Shown: piece after piece, positions 1 through 6,004 of the stretch
Position numbering within the stretch: the stretch's first letter is position 1
How the letters are laid out: every line of letters begins with the position of its first letter
Assembly: GCA_029776555.1 (NCBI GenBank)
Contig: JAKOSZ010000371.1
Location: 1 to 6,749, forward strand
Direction of reading: 5' to 3'
Source of the DNA: Bacillota bacterium
Lineage (GTDB): Bacteria > Bacillota > Clostridia > Acetivibrionales > JAKOSZ01
Length of the DNA stretch: 6,749 nucleotides
Position numbers and translations under genes: made by a program
The notes under the pieces: generated by a model
The model's database searches: none
What the model was told of the DNA's origin: nothing
Seen by the model: only the letters and a program-made list of their open reading frames with translations

Positions 1-210
1 CTGGCCTATGACCCTGACTTTGCCAATGACTGCAACGACCGGGCGGTTTTGAATTACACCCTGGGGCGAAGATCACCCGGCAGCCTGTACCTAAGGCAGA
101 TGGAGGCTATTGTCCGGAAGCTCTTCCCGGACAGTAGCAAAGCCCGCCCATTAGTCGCCGGAGAAGGCAGGAAACTGGGCAGAAAAGCTCCAAAGCTGCT
201 GTCGGGTTAA
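1..210 (+). CDS. C-terminal end of an unidentified protein, possibly TadZ/CpaE-like (5' partial)
   Basis: Frame 1 is open from the first base to TAA at 208-210 and gives 69 residues, so the gene begins before the window. The visible part starts LAYDPDFANDCNDR and ends in a basic tail (GRKLGRKAPKLLSG). The middle contains LGRRSPGSLYLRQMEAIVRK followed by LFPDS, which looks like the final helix of a soluble protein. No membrane segment is visible. Its stop codon overlaps the first possible ATG of the ATPase gene (TAATG), so the two are probably cotranscribed and translationally coupled. Tad loci commonly carry a MinD/ParA-like protein (TadZ/CpaE) just before the ATPase, and the tail is compatible with that, but no nucleotide-binding motif lies in the visible part. 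The coding call is fairly safe; the product is a guess from position. Confidence 0.6.
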   Translation: MAYDPDFANDCNDRAVLNYTLGRRSPGSLYLRQMEAIVRKLFPDSSKARPLVAGEGRKLGRKAPKLLSG

Positions 211-1871
211 TGGGGGTAGGAAAAATGCCTCTTGACAACTTAGTAATAGACGAGATGGTGAAGAAAATCGACGGGATTTTCAGCGATGTGGACACCTATG
301 AGAAAATGTGCGGCATAAAAAGGGAGCAGGCGGAAAGGGAGGTAAGGATGTGCTCGGACTTAAAGACCAGGGCGGCCCTGGGCGATAAGAGGGCAAGGGA
401 CTACCTGGTCCACAGGTATGCCATCCTCCTGAAAAAGGCCTATGACCTGGACGACCGCACGATAGAGAGCTACATAAGCTTTGAAGAGCCGGAAAAGAAC
501 AGCGACAGGATTGTTTTTGAAATGCTCCTGGAACTGTATGATTTCTCCGAGCTCCTGGAGAGGTATGACCTCCCCATGAGAATCAGCGGCGCAGACATAA
601 GAGAGGTGCTGGAAAGGGAAAAGCCGGCCATCAGGGATTACTACAACACCTCCAGGAAGATCAGGCTGCTCGCGCTTATAATATACGCCGCGGAATACGG
701 CCAGGACGTGATAGACACCCTCCAGCACCACAACATTAATGAAATAGGGGTTATAGACAAGGACTACATTTACATAGTCCACAAAGGCAGGAAGTACCAC
801 CTGGAGTTTCTTAGGTTCAGCGATGCGGGGGTCATAGAAAACATCCAGAAAAAGACGACCCAGAACTCTCCCGCCAACTACGATCGCCAGAACCCGACGG
901 TGGTATCCTCCAAGTTTAACTCCAGCAGAATAACCGTAGCCGGATACGACATGACCCCGGAAGAGGGAGACCTCTATTACAACGAGAGAATATTTAACCT
1001 AAAGAGAATCACCCTGGAGGAAATGCGGGACAGCTACGGGACAATAGATGACCTCATATACGACCTCCTGGTCCTGAACCAGGAGGGCAGGGGGAGCCAC
1101 TTCATAACAGGGGCCGACATGGGAGTGGGCAAGTCCACCTTCCTGCTGGCCATGATGGAAAAGGTGCCGGACCGGTGGGGGATCGGGATACTGGACACGC
1201 AGAACGAGCTCCAGGCCAGGAAGAAATATCCCCACAAGAACATACTTACCCTGATTGTAAACCCCAGGAGGACCATAGACCAGTGCTTCGAGTTCATGCT
1301 GAAGACCGCCAGGGATGTCCTCTACGTCGGCGAAATAACCATGCCCGCCGAGGTGGCGCAGCTTATAAACGCCAGCCTCCGCTTAAATTCGGGGGTAGGG
1401 GCGACGATGCATTCCATTTCAGCCTTTGAAGTGGTGGCCAACTTGAGGAACCTCATGATGCGCACCGACATGTACAACAATGCGGATACGGCCGAGGCCG
1501 ATATCGCAAGAGGCCTTGACCTTATTATCCACCTGGGCAAGCTTCAAAGCGGCAGGATAGTGGTGGAAAACATAGTGGAGGTCCAGTGGGTTGAACGGGA
1601 CTACTATGTTGAGCCGGACCTTAAGGGCAGCATGGCCGACAAGATGTCCAGGCTGCTGGACATGGCCCAGCTGGCCCTTAGCAGGTATCTGTACCGGAAA
1701 AACTACAGGTACAACGAAATAATTCGCTACGACCCGGATGAGGACCGCTGGATGCCCGTGAACCTGCCCTCGGAAGCCTACTTTGCCAAAATCGGCAAGT
1801 ATGTGGACAAAAGCGAGATAGAGGCTTTCAGGGAGCACTTCAACTCCCGGAAAAGGGAGCTTAAGCTTTAG
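210..1871 (+). CDS. cpaF: CpaF/TadA-type secretion ATPase (type II/IV secretion, pilus assembly)
   Basis: This is a 553-residue cytoplasmic ATPase of the VirB11/PilT superfamily, expected to form a hexamer that drives pilin assembly or export through the two membrane proteins encoded next. Residues 1-165 are a helical, charged N-terminal region. Residues about 166-270 match the CpaF N-terminal domain (NINEIGV, then SSKFNSSRITVAG, then FNLKRI with R266). Walker A is GADMGVGKST with K308 and S309. An Asp-box-like ILDTQNEL follows, then DVLYVGEI with E375 (Walker B region) and GATMHS with H401 (His box). The Arg that usually follows GE in this family (GEVRG) is absent; here the sequence is GEITMPAEV. 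The first ATG at 210 overlaps the upstream stop. ATG 225 (residue 6) has a nearer GGGGGTAGG and may be the true start. The family is firm; whether it serves a pilus or a related secretion apparatus is inferred from the neighbours. Confidence 0.9.
   Translation: MGVGKMPLDNLVIDEMVKKIDGIFSDVDTYEKMCGIKREQAEREVRMCSDLKTRAALGDKRARDYLVHRYAILLKKAYDLDDRTIESYISFEEPEKNSDRIVFEMLLELYDFSELLERYDLPMRISGADIREVLEREKPAIRDYYNTSRKIRLLALIIYAAEYGQDVIDTLQHHNINEIGVIDKDYIYIVHKGRKYHLEFLRFSDAGVIENIQKKTTQNSPANYDRQNPTVVSSKFNSSRITVAGYDMTPEEGDLYYNERIFNLKRITLEEMRDSYGTIDDLIYDLLVLNQEGRGSHFITGADMGVGKSTFLLAMMEKVPDRWGIGILDTQNELQARKKYPHKNILTLIVNPRRTIDQCFEFMLKTARDVLYVGEITMPAEVAQLINASLRLNSGVGATMHSISAFEVVANLRNLMMRTDMYNNADTAEADIARGLDLIIHLGKLQSGRIVVENIVEVQWVERDYYVEPDLKGSMADKMSRLLDMAQLALSRYLYRKNYRYNEIIRYDPDEDRWMPVNLPSEAYFAKIGKYVDKSEIEAFREHFNSRKRELKL
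212..227 (+). promoter_or_regulatory. Ribosome binding site that may set the ATPase start at ATG 225
   Basis: GGGGGTAGG at 212-220 lies four bases before ATG 225. No comparable purine run precedes ATG 210, which overlaps the stop codon of the previous gene. Either the ATPase starts at 210 by translational coupling (TAATG) or at 225 using this site. The spacing of four bases is short, so the choice is open. Confidence 0.35.
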
Positions 1872-1881
1872 GAAAACAGGG

Positions 1882-2889
1882 GTGGTGCCTGTGGACGGCC
1901 GGGTTTTAAAAACAGGCTTCTGGCTGAAAGGGATAATGTTCTGGGAGAAGCTCTTCATCCCGCCGGTTCTGGCGGCGGTCATCCTGGTCCTGGTGCTGTT
2001 GGTGCTGGAACTGGGCAGGAGCAGCAGGAAGAGAAGGTTTACCGTAAAGGAGAACAGGGGGGGCTCCGCGGCCCTGTTGTCAAAAAAGATGCAAGGCTGG
2101 CCGCTTTTCGGGCACATGCTGGAAAGGCTGGCGGTCAGGATCGGCATGTTTAACAGCCGCTCCCACGAAAAGAACCTTGAATACGCGGCCCTTGGGATTA
2201 TAGCGGCTTTTCCCCTGGCTTTCCTTGTCATACTGCTGTTTCTGCCGGCGGGGAAAATGACCTGGTATGTGACAGCGGGCTATGTCCTTATAGGGCTTAT
2301 TTTCATGGTGCTCCTGTATTTTGCCTTTGCCCTGACCGCGGAACAGCACTTTACCGACAAACTGCCCCAGGTGTATAAGCTCTTGAACAGCAGGTACACG
2401 GTGGCCGGCAACATACTGAAGGCCATAGATTTGTGCATGGACGACTTCCCCGGGCCGGTTAAGAAAGTCATGCTCAGGATACACAACGTGCTTAAGAAAA
2501 ACGACCGGCTGGAAATCGACAGGACCTTCGCTGCCATTGAAAAGGCCTACGGGAATGAATACCTTATCCTCCTCCTCAACCTTATAAAGCAGGCCTACTT
2601 CAAGGGAGGGGATGAGGTGATAAAAAGGCAGTTTGAGGAAACCACGGAAGACATCTTCACTGAGCTGGAAAACCGGAGAGATTTGGCCTTTACCGCCAGG
2701 ATGTACATGTGCCTGGCCGTGTTTCTGCCTTTTGGCCTTAAATTGCTGGAGCGGTTTAACCACAGCGCCCTTGGGGAAAAGGCCGCCGGCTTTTATGCCT
2801 CATCTGCCGGGATGGAGTTAAAGGCCCTGTTTCTCGTGTTCTTTTTAGCCTATATGGGCCTGCTCATTTTTATGGAGAGGACGGTGTGA
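1882..2889 (+). CDS. TadB-like inner-membrane assembly protein (T2SSF-type)
   Basis: This is a polytopic membrane protein of up to 335 residues, probably half of the platform through which the ATPase acts. Hydrophobic segments lie at about residues 26-42, 104-121, 128-151, 274-290 and 313-331. Between the third and fourth is a cytoplasmic helical domain of about 120 residues. It begins LPQVYKLLNSRYTVAGNILK and continues AIDLCMDDFPGPVKK, which resembles the TadB pattern (LPDaLdlLas.lraG.sl.qAl......PgP). Length and position right after a CpaF-type ATPase support TadB. GTG 1882 is the most upstream start and has a weak AGGA. GTG 1891 sits eight bases after AGGGG (1878-1882) and is equally plausible; ATG 1936 is just before the first membrane segment. 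The gap from the ATPase stop is 10 bases. It ends at TGA 2887-2889 with the same reading frame open beyond. Confidence 0.72.
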   Translation: MVPVDGRVLKTGFWLKGIMFWEKLFIPPVLAAVILVLVLLVLELGRSSRKRRFTVKENRGGSAALLSKKMQGWPLFGHMLERLAVRIGMFNSRSHEKNLEYAALGIIAAFPLAFLVILLFLPAGKMTWYVTAGYVLIGLIFMVLLYFAFALTAEQHFTDKLPQVYKLLNSRYTVAGNILKAIDLCMDDFPGPVKKVMLRIHNVLKKNDRLEIDRTFAAIEKAYGNEYLILLLNLIKQAYFKGGDEVIKRQFEETTEDIFTELENRRDLAFTARMYMCLAVFLPFGLKLLERFNHSALGEKAAGFYASSAGMELKALFLVFFLAYMGLLIFMERTV

Positions 2890-2943
2890 ACTATAGGGCC
2901 TGGAATAACAAGACACCTGTACATACTGCCCGGGGCGGCGGGT

Positions 2944-4020
2944 TTGGCGCTTTTGGCCTTTTGCCTTGTAAAGCGAAAAAGGGAATACAGGCTGAGGCAT
3001 AGAAGCGCAAGGCTGCTGGCCGGGCTGTGGCGCCGGCTCGGGAAGGCGGCTCCTCCGCCTGGGTCAAGGCTCTACAGGATCTACAACAATGTCCTGGCCT
3101 TTATTGGCTTCAGCGTGGAGGATTTATTCAGGCTTAAACTGCTGATTTTTTCAGCGGCCTTGCTTTTCTGCGCCGCCGTCCAGTATTCCAGGTACAGGGC
3201 GTCCCTTAAGGAAATATGGACGGCCTTTCACTACAGGTGCGACCTGGTGTACCAGTATGACTTCCCCAAGGATGAGAAGGCCGCCCTGGCCCAGGAGATT
3301 AAATACCTGGAAAAGGCCTTAAGGGAAATACCCGGGGAAGATGTGGCCCTGTTGCCCAGGGAAATGGTTGAAGGCAGGATAATGTCAATGATAGAGGAGG
3401 ACCATGAACTCCATGAGCCCAGGGAGATGATTGCCAACAAGGTCTACTACAGGCTCTGTGACTACCACTCCAACCGGAAAATAAACCTGGTGGGATGCCT
3501 GGCCTTTTCACTCCTGTGTTTCCTGCTGCCGGACGCCTGGGTGTTTGCCTGTGGATTTACGGTCAGGGCCGAAAGGAAGAAGGAACTTAAGTTTTTAAAA
3601 AAGCTGGTGGTGATAAACGGCTTTATAAAGCCGGTGGAATTCGTGGAGCTCCTGGAAATACTGGTGGAGAAGGCCAGGTACTTAAGGAGGCTCCTTACCG
3701 GGATTTTAGACGCCAACAGGAGAAACAGGGTCAGAAACACGGACATATACAGGGAGCTGGCCCGGGACGTTGGGGACATAGACACAAAGCTCTTCCTTGA
3801 AAAGCTTGACCAGGCCAACAACTATAACTTTGACCAGGCCATAGCCAACATAGAAAATGAGTTCAGGGTGGAAAAGCGGGCCCAGCAGAGGAGGGTGAGA
3901 AAGCAGGTGGAGCTTATTCACGCCGTCGGCGTTGTAGGCTTTATGCTTCTGATTGTCCTGATGGTGGTGTATCTCATTACGCCCTGGATACGCTCCTACA
4001 GCATGGAGCAGATATTCTAG
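2944..4020 (+). CDS. TadC-like inner-membrane assembly protein; true start probably upstream
   Basis: This is the second polytopic protein, 358 residues if it starts at TTG 2944, the first standard start in the frame. Hydrophobic segments lie at about residues 64-81, 181-205 and 328-349. The C-terminal half has a helical cytoplasmic domain (FIKPVEFVELLEILVEKARY) followed by a basic stretch and a final membrane segment, the layout of TadC/GspF-type proteins. Its position after a TadB-like gene supports TadC. From TTG 2944 the N-terminus holds only ALLAFCLV before KRKR. The same frame is open back to TGA 2889 and supplies LYILPGAAGLALLAFCLV, a full-length membrane segment. The start may therefore be non-standard: ATA 2905, six bases after AGGG at 2895-2898, or CTG 2917. 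The loop of about 100 residues between the hydrophobic segments at 64-81 and 181-205 is highly charged. Family assignment rests on topology and context more than on motifs. Confidence 0.68.
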   Translation: MALLAFCLVKRKREYRLRHRSARLLAGLWRRLGKAAPPPGSRLYRIYNNVLAFIGFSVEDLFRLKLLIFSAALLFCAAVQYSRYRASLKEIWTAFHYRCDLVYQYDFPKDEKAALAQEIKYLEKALREIPGEDVALLPREMVEGRIMSMIEEDHELHEPREMIANKVYYRLCDYHSNRKINLVGCLAFSLLCFLLPDAWVFACGFTVRAERKKELKFLKKLVVINGFIKPVEFVELLEILVEKARYLRRLLTGILDANRRNRVRNTDIYRELARDVGDIDTKLFLEKLDQANNYNFDQAIANIENEFRVEKRAQQRRVRKQVELIHAVGVVGFMLLIVLMVVYLITPWIRSYSMEQIF

Positions 4021-4074
4021 TCCTGACCGGCTTTGAGCTAAAGAGGGTTCAACTCAGGCGGGAAGGGGGTAAAA

Positions 4075-4084
4075 AAGGAGGTGG
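4075..4084 (+). promoter_or_regulatory. Strong ribosome binding site with long spacing before GTG 4095
   Basis: AAGGAGGTGG is a near-perfect match to the 16S rRNA tail. The GGAGG core ends at 4081, 13 bases before GTG 4095, longer than the usual seven to nine. No in-frame ATG, GTG or TTG lies nearer, so GTG 4095 is still the best start. Confidence 0.6.
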
Positions 4085-4094
4085 TGGTCAAGGC

Positions 4095-4526
4095 GTGTTT
4101 AGGAGAGCTTTGAAAAGCTTACTGAAGGACTGCAGGGGCGGCATATCCGGCCTCATATTTGAGACAGTCATGGCCGCGGCGGTGCTGTCCCTCCTGGTTA
4201 CGGTGGTGTACCTGTTCAGGGGCAACATGGAAATGATAAGGAGCATGGCGGAAAGGGAGGACCCGACAGAAAAGCTTTCCGAGAGGGCCTTTTTACCCCT
4301 GGAGAGGGAGCTGGTGACAGGGGCCGACGTCATTGCGGCCATAAGGTATTTCAGCGGCGACCCGGAAGTGGAGATCCGGGTAAGCGCCGGCGGCAGGCAG
4401 AAGACATATACGGCGGAGGACTACGACCCCCGGGACTTCCGGATTGATTACCGGGACATGTTCAGGTGTACATGCCAATACGAGGGCAAGGTGCTGAAAG
4501 GCATTGAGTTTGTTCAGGGAAACTGA
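4095..4526 (+). CDS. Pilin-like / TadE-F-like single-pass protein (first of three)
   Basis: This is a 143-residue protein with a short basic N-terminus (FRRALKSLLKDCRGG), a hydrophobic helix at about residues 17-41 (from ISGLIFETVMAAAV on), and an extracytoplasmic remainder. The order basic arm, Gly-rich turn, Glu, then hydrophobic helix (GGISGLIFET) is typical of type IVb pilins and TadE/F pseudopilins. The Glu is five residues after a Ser, so a prepilin-type cleavage (S|GLIFE) is conceivable but not canonical. The C-terminus contains a CxC (C125, C127) inside a motif (FRCTCQYEGKVLKGIEFVQ) that recurs in the next two proteins. The N-terminus also resembles that of the next gene ([KR]R.[FL]K..LKD..GG). 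The gap from the TadC-like gene is 74 bases and to the next gene 14. The pilin-like class is well supported by context; the exact family is not recognised. Confidence 0.72.
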   Translation: MFRRALKSLLKDCRGGISGLIFETVMAAAVLSLLVTVVYLFRGNMEMIRSMAEREDPTEKLSERAFLPLERELVTGADVIAAIRYFSGDPEVEIRVSAGGRQKTYTAEDYDPRDFRIDYRDMFRCTCQYEGKVLKGIEFVQGN

Positions 4527-4540
4527 AGGGAGGGTGAAAG

Positions 4541-4996
4541 ATGGAGGTAAAGAGGGTCTTTAAGAATTTTTTAAAGGATACCAGCGGGGGTGTGGGAACC
4601 ATAATAGCCATGGTGGTGAGCATAATACTGGTGCTGGGGCTCATATCCTACACCATCCTGGGCCAGGTGGCCGGGGCCAGGGACACCGGGGACAGGGCCT
4701 TAATCGAGCAGGACAAGGTAAACCAGATGCTCAAGGACCCGAACGTGGTTACGGGGAATGTGGTGAAGTATTACTATTATTACTATGAGCAGGATGGAGG
4801 AGGACAGGGTTCACAAGGAGAGGGTAGAGTTGATGTTGATATTAAAGATAAAACTGGGGGGGATCTTGGTATCGAAAAGGTTGTGGATGGTGCTCTCTTC
4901 CGCCAGGAAAAGGAGTACGACGCCAACGGAGAACTAGAAAAAATTACATTTAGGCAGATTGACCTGAGCAGGAAACCGAGCGGGGGTACCCAGTGA
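4541..4996 (+). CDS. Flp-pilin-like single-pass protein with six-tyrosine run (second of three)
   Basis: This is a 151-residue protein starting at ATG 4541 with a textbook site (GGGAGGGTGAAAG). Residues 1-17 are basic and end LKDTSGG; residues 18-40 are a hydrophobic helix (from VGTIIAMVVSIILVLG on). This resembles Flp-type pilins (FLKDesGatAiEY) but lacks the Glu at +5. After a charged segment come six tyrosines in a row (residues 77-82), a Gly/Gln-rich stretch (GGGQGSQGEG), and a C-terminal motif FRQEKEYDANGELEKITFRQ shared with both neighbours. Residues 85-116 use GAT for all six Asp codons, whereas GAC dominates elsewhere in the gene, which suggests a segment of different history. Its stop overlaps the next start (GTGA). 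It could be the main fibre subunit or a minor pseudopilin; the sequence does not decide. Confidence 0.72.
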   Translation: MEVKRVFKNFLKDTSGGVGTIIAMVVSIILVLGLISYTILGQVAGARDTGDRALIEQDKVNQMLKDPNVVTGNVVKYYYYYYEQDGGGQGSQGEGRVDVDIKDKTGGDLGIEKVVDGALFRQEKEYDANGELEKITFRQIDLSRKPSGGTQ

Positions 4997-5775
4997 GCTT
5001 CAACTGGATGAGCATACAGAGTGAGCATCAACAAAAGCAGTACAAAGTGGTGGTTGGAGTGGTTGGAAAGATTGCGGGGGCCGTGGTGGCGCTCTTTGTC
5101 ATGACCTACATGCTGCTGCTCTCCTCCTGTTATTTCCTGCACCAGGCCGTCCAGCAGCGGGTAAGCGAGCTCAATTACAGCGTCTGCGAGACGGTGGCGG
5201 TGTCCGGGGAGCTTTCGTCCCAGCTCTACCAGTATCTCAGGGACAGCCTCAGAAGGTTCGGGGACTACAGGGTCAAACTGCGCCTTGAAAAGCAGGTGGA
5301 AACGGGCGTATATGACACCTACTTTGACGAGGCCCGGATCCTTGACGTTAAACTCAGGGTTGGGGACCGGCTGACGGTTTACCTGGAGGACAGGGTGGAG
5401 ACCCTTTTCGGTCGGCTCATCAACGCCTCTATCTTCGGCAGTTCCCCCCAAAGGGCCGTGGACGTGAAAATCCGCTCCATAAAAACGGCACTTGTTTCAA
5501 AGGACGGCAGGGACCTGGCGGACGGCCGGCAGGTGGTGGCCGACATCCAGGCCAGGGCGGGAAACCCGGCTGTGGCGGTGCACGTCTCCACCCGCAAAAA
5601 CCCCGGGGGCAGGTACTATGGCTCCGAAAGCCATCCGGATGTACCTTTTACAAACCTCTTCTATGACGATGAAGAGGCCGGGGATGACCGCATTGACGAG
5701 GAGTCCGTCTTTATAAGGGAAACAGAGTACTATGACAACGGCCAGGTCCGCCTCGTCAGGTACATCCAACGCTGA
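4993..5775 (+). CDS. Membrane-anchored pilin-like / TadE-like protein (third of three)
   Basis: This is a 260-residue protein starting at GTG 4993, which overlaps the previous stop by three bases; GGGGG at about 4982-4986 could serve as the binding site. ATG 5008 (residue 6) has no site. After a 26-residue polar N-terminus there is one hydrophobic helix at about residues 27-46 (IAGAVVALFVMTYMLLLSSC), then an extracytoplasmic part of over 200 residues. This part is rich in charged beta-type sequence (ILDVKLRVGDRLTVYLEDRV). LSSC at residues 43-46 fits a lipobox, but the preceding arm is long for a lipoprotein signal. The C-terminus, FIRETEYYDNGQVRLVRYIQ, matches the C-terminal motif of the two genes before it. 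Its position and topology fit TadE/TadG-like minor components. No specific family is recognised. Confidence 0.68.
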   Translation: MSFNWMSIQSEHQQKQYKVVVGVVGKIAGAVVALFVMTYMLLLSSCYFLHQAVQQRVSELNYSVCETVAVSGELSSQLYQYLRDSLRRFGDYRVKLRLEKQVETGVYDTYFDEARILDVKLRVGDRLTVYLEDRVETLFGRLINASIFGSSPQRAVDVKIRSIKTALVSKDGRDLADGRQVVADIQARAGNPAVAVHVSTRKNPGGRYYGSESHPDVPFTNLFYDDEEAGDDRIDEESVFIRETEYYDNGQVRLVRYIQR

Positions 5776-5780
5776 CATGC

Positions 5781-5800
5781 GCACAAGGGGACGGTTCCCC
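5781..5800 (+). repeat. Repeat unit 1, shortened, with perfect inner stem
   Basis: The unit has GCACAA followed by GGGGA, loop CGGT and TCCCC, so its inner stem has five Watson-Crick pairs. It lacks the outer return arm and the TTCCGGCA tail, and the next unit begins two bases later. It looks truncated on its 3' side. Confidence 0.8.
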
Positions 5801-5802
5801 AA

Positions 5803-5838
5803 GCACACGGGGACGGTTCTTTTGTGCACTTCCGGCAC
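5803..5838 (+). repeat. Repeat unit 2 with hairpin at 5803-5827
   Basis: GCACA pairs with TGTGC. The inner arm GGGGA pairs with TCTTT through G-T wobbles and two standard pairs, around loop CGGT. The tail ACTTCCGGCAC follows. From the hairpin through TTCCGGCA (35 bases) it is identical to unit 5. Confidence 0.88.
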
Positions 5839-5842
5839 AACA

Positions 5843-5880
5843 GCACACGGGGACGGTTCCTTTGTGCGCTTCCGGGGCAA
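5843..5880 (+). repeat. Repeat unit 3 with hairpin at 5843-5867
   Basis: It has the same layout as unit 2, but the inner return arm is TCCTT, which turns one wobble pair into a G-C pair. The tail is altered to GCTTCCGGGGCAA. About 15 unrelated bases separate it from the next unit. Confidence 0.88.
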
Positions 5881-5895
5881 GCAGGTGTCTCTTCT

Positions 5896-5950
5896 GGCAC
5901 ACGGAGACGATTCTCTAGTGCCTTCCGGCATAAAAAAGATGGCCCTTAAG
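5896..5950 (+). repeat. Repeat unit 4, diverged, with hairpin at 5896-5922
   Basis: The inner arm is GGAGA and its return arm TCTCT, so a G-to-A change in one arm is matched by a T in the other. The loop is CGAT. The innermost pair of the outer stem is lost (A opposite A), but an extra outer G-C pair is gained (GGCAC with GTGCC). The tail is TTCCGGCATA, then AAAAAGATGG, then CCCTTA. Confidence 0.85.
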
Positions 5951-6004
5951 TGCACACGGGGACGGTTCTTTTGTGCACTTCCGGCATAGAAAGATGGTCC
6001 TTTT
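5951..6004 (+). repeat. Repeat unit 5 with hairpin at 5951-5977
   Basis: TGCACA pairs with TGTGCA, giving a six-pair outer stem; the inner arms are GGGGA and TCTTT around CGGT. The tail is TTCCGGCATA, then GAAAGATGG, then TCCTTTT, closely matching that of unit 4. The run of T at the end is part of the repeat rather than clear evidence for a terminator. Confidence 0.88.

Larger units (their letters stand above)
5781..6004 (+). repeat. Cluster of five GGGGACGGTTCT-type hairpin repeats
   Basis: Five related units begin at 5781, 5803, 5843, 5896 and 5951. The full unit is an outer arm GCACA, a bulged C, an inner arm GGGGA, a loop CGGT, the inner return arm (TCTTT or variant), and the outer return arm TGTGC. 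A tail beginning TTCCGGCA follows. The last two units share about 26 further bases (TTCCGGCATA, then AAGATGG, then CCTT), with 23 of 26 identical. The cluster starts five bases after the stop of the third pilin-like gene. From memory, GGGGACGGTTCT elements are scattered in many Clostridia genomes and may be linked to REP-type (Y1) transposases; no transposase is encoded here. Confidence 0.88.

Noticed and set aside
1419..2231. Long minus-strand open frame of 270 codons
   Set aside because: It lies opposite the ATPase and TadB-like genes, crosses their boundary, and has no recognisable motifs. It comes from the low frequency of minus-strand stops in GC-rich coding DNA.
2080..2763. Minus-strand open frame of 227 codons
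   Set aside because: It is wholly inside the TadB-like gene, which has clear membrane segments and a good match in layout to its family.
4783..5451. Minus-strand open frame of 222 codons
   Set aside because: It is antisense to the second and third pilin-like genes, which are supported by overlapping stop/start, membrane helices and the shared C-terminal motif.
5732..5989. Plus-strand open frame of 85 codons across the third pilin-like gene end and repeats
   Set aside because: The product is mostly translated repeat (TRGRF, TGTVLLC) with no binding site or family-like features.
5781..6004. CRISPR array
   Set aside because: Spacing between units varies (22, 40, 53 and 55 bases), the between-unit sequence is partly shared between copies, units differ in sequence, and no cas gene is in view.
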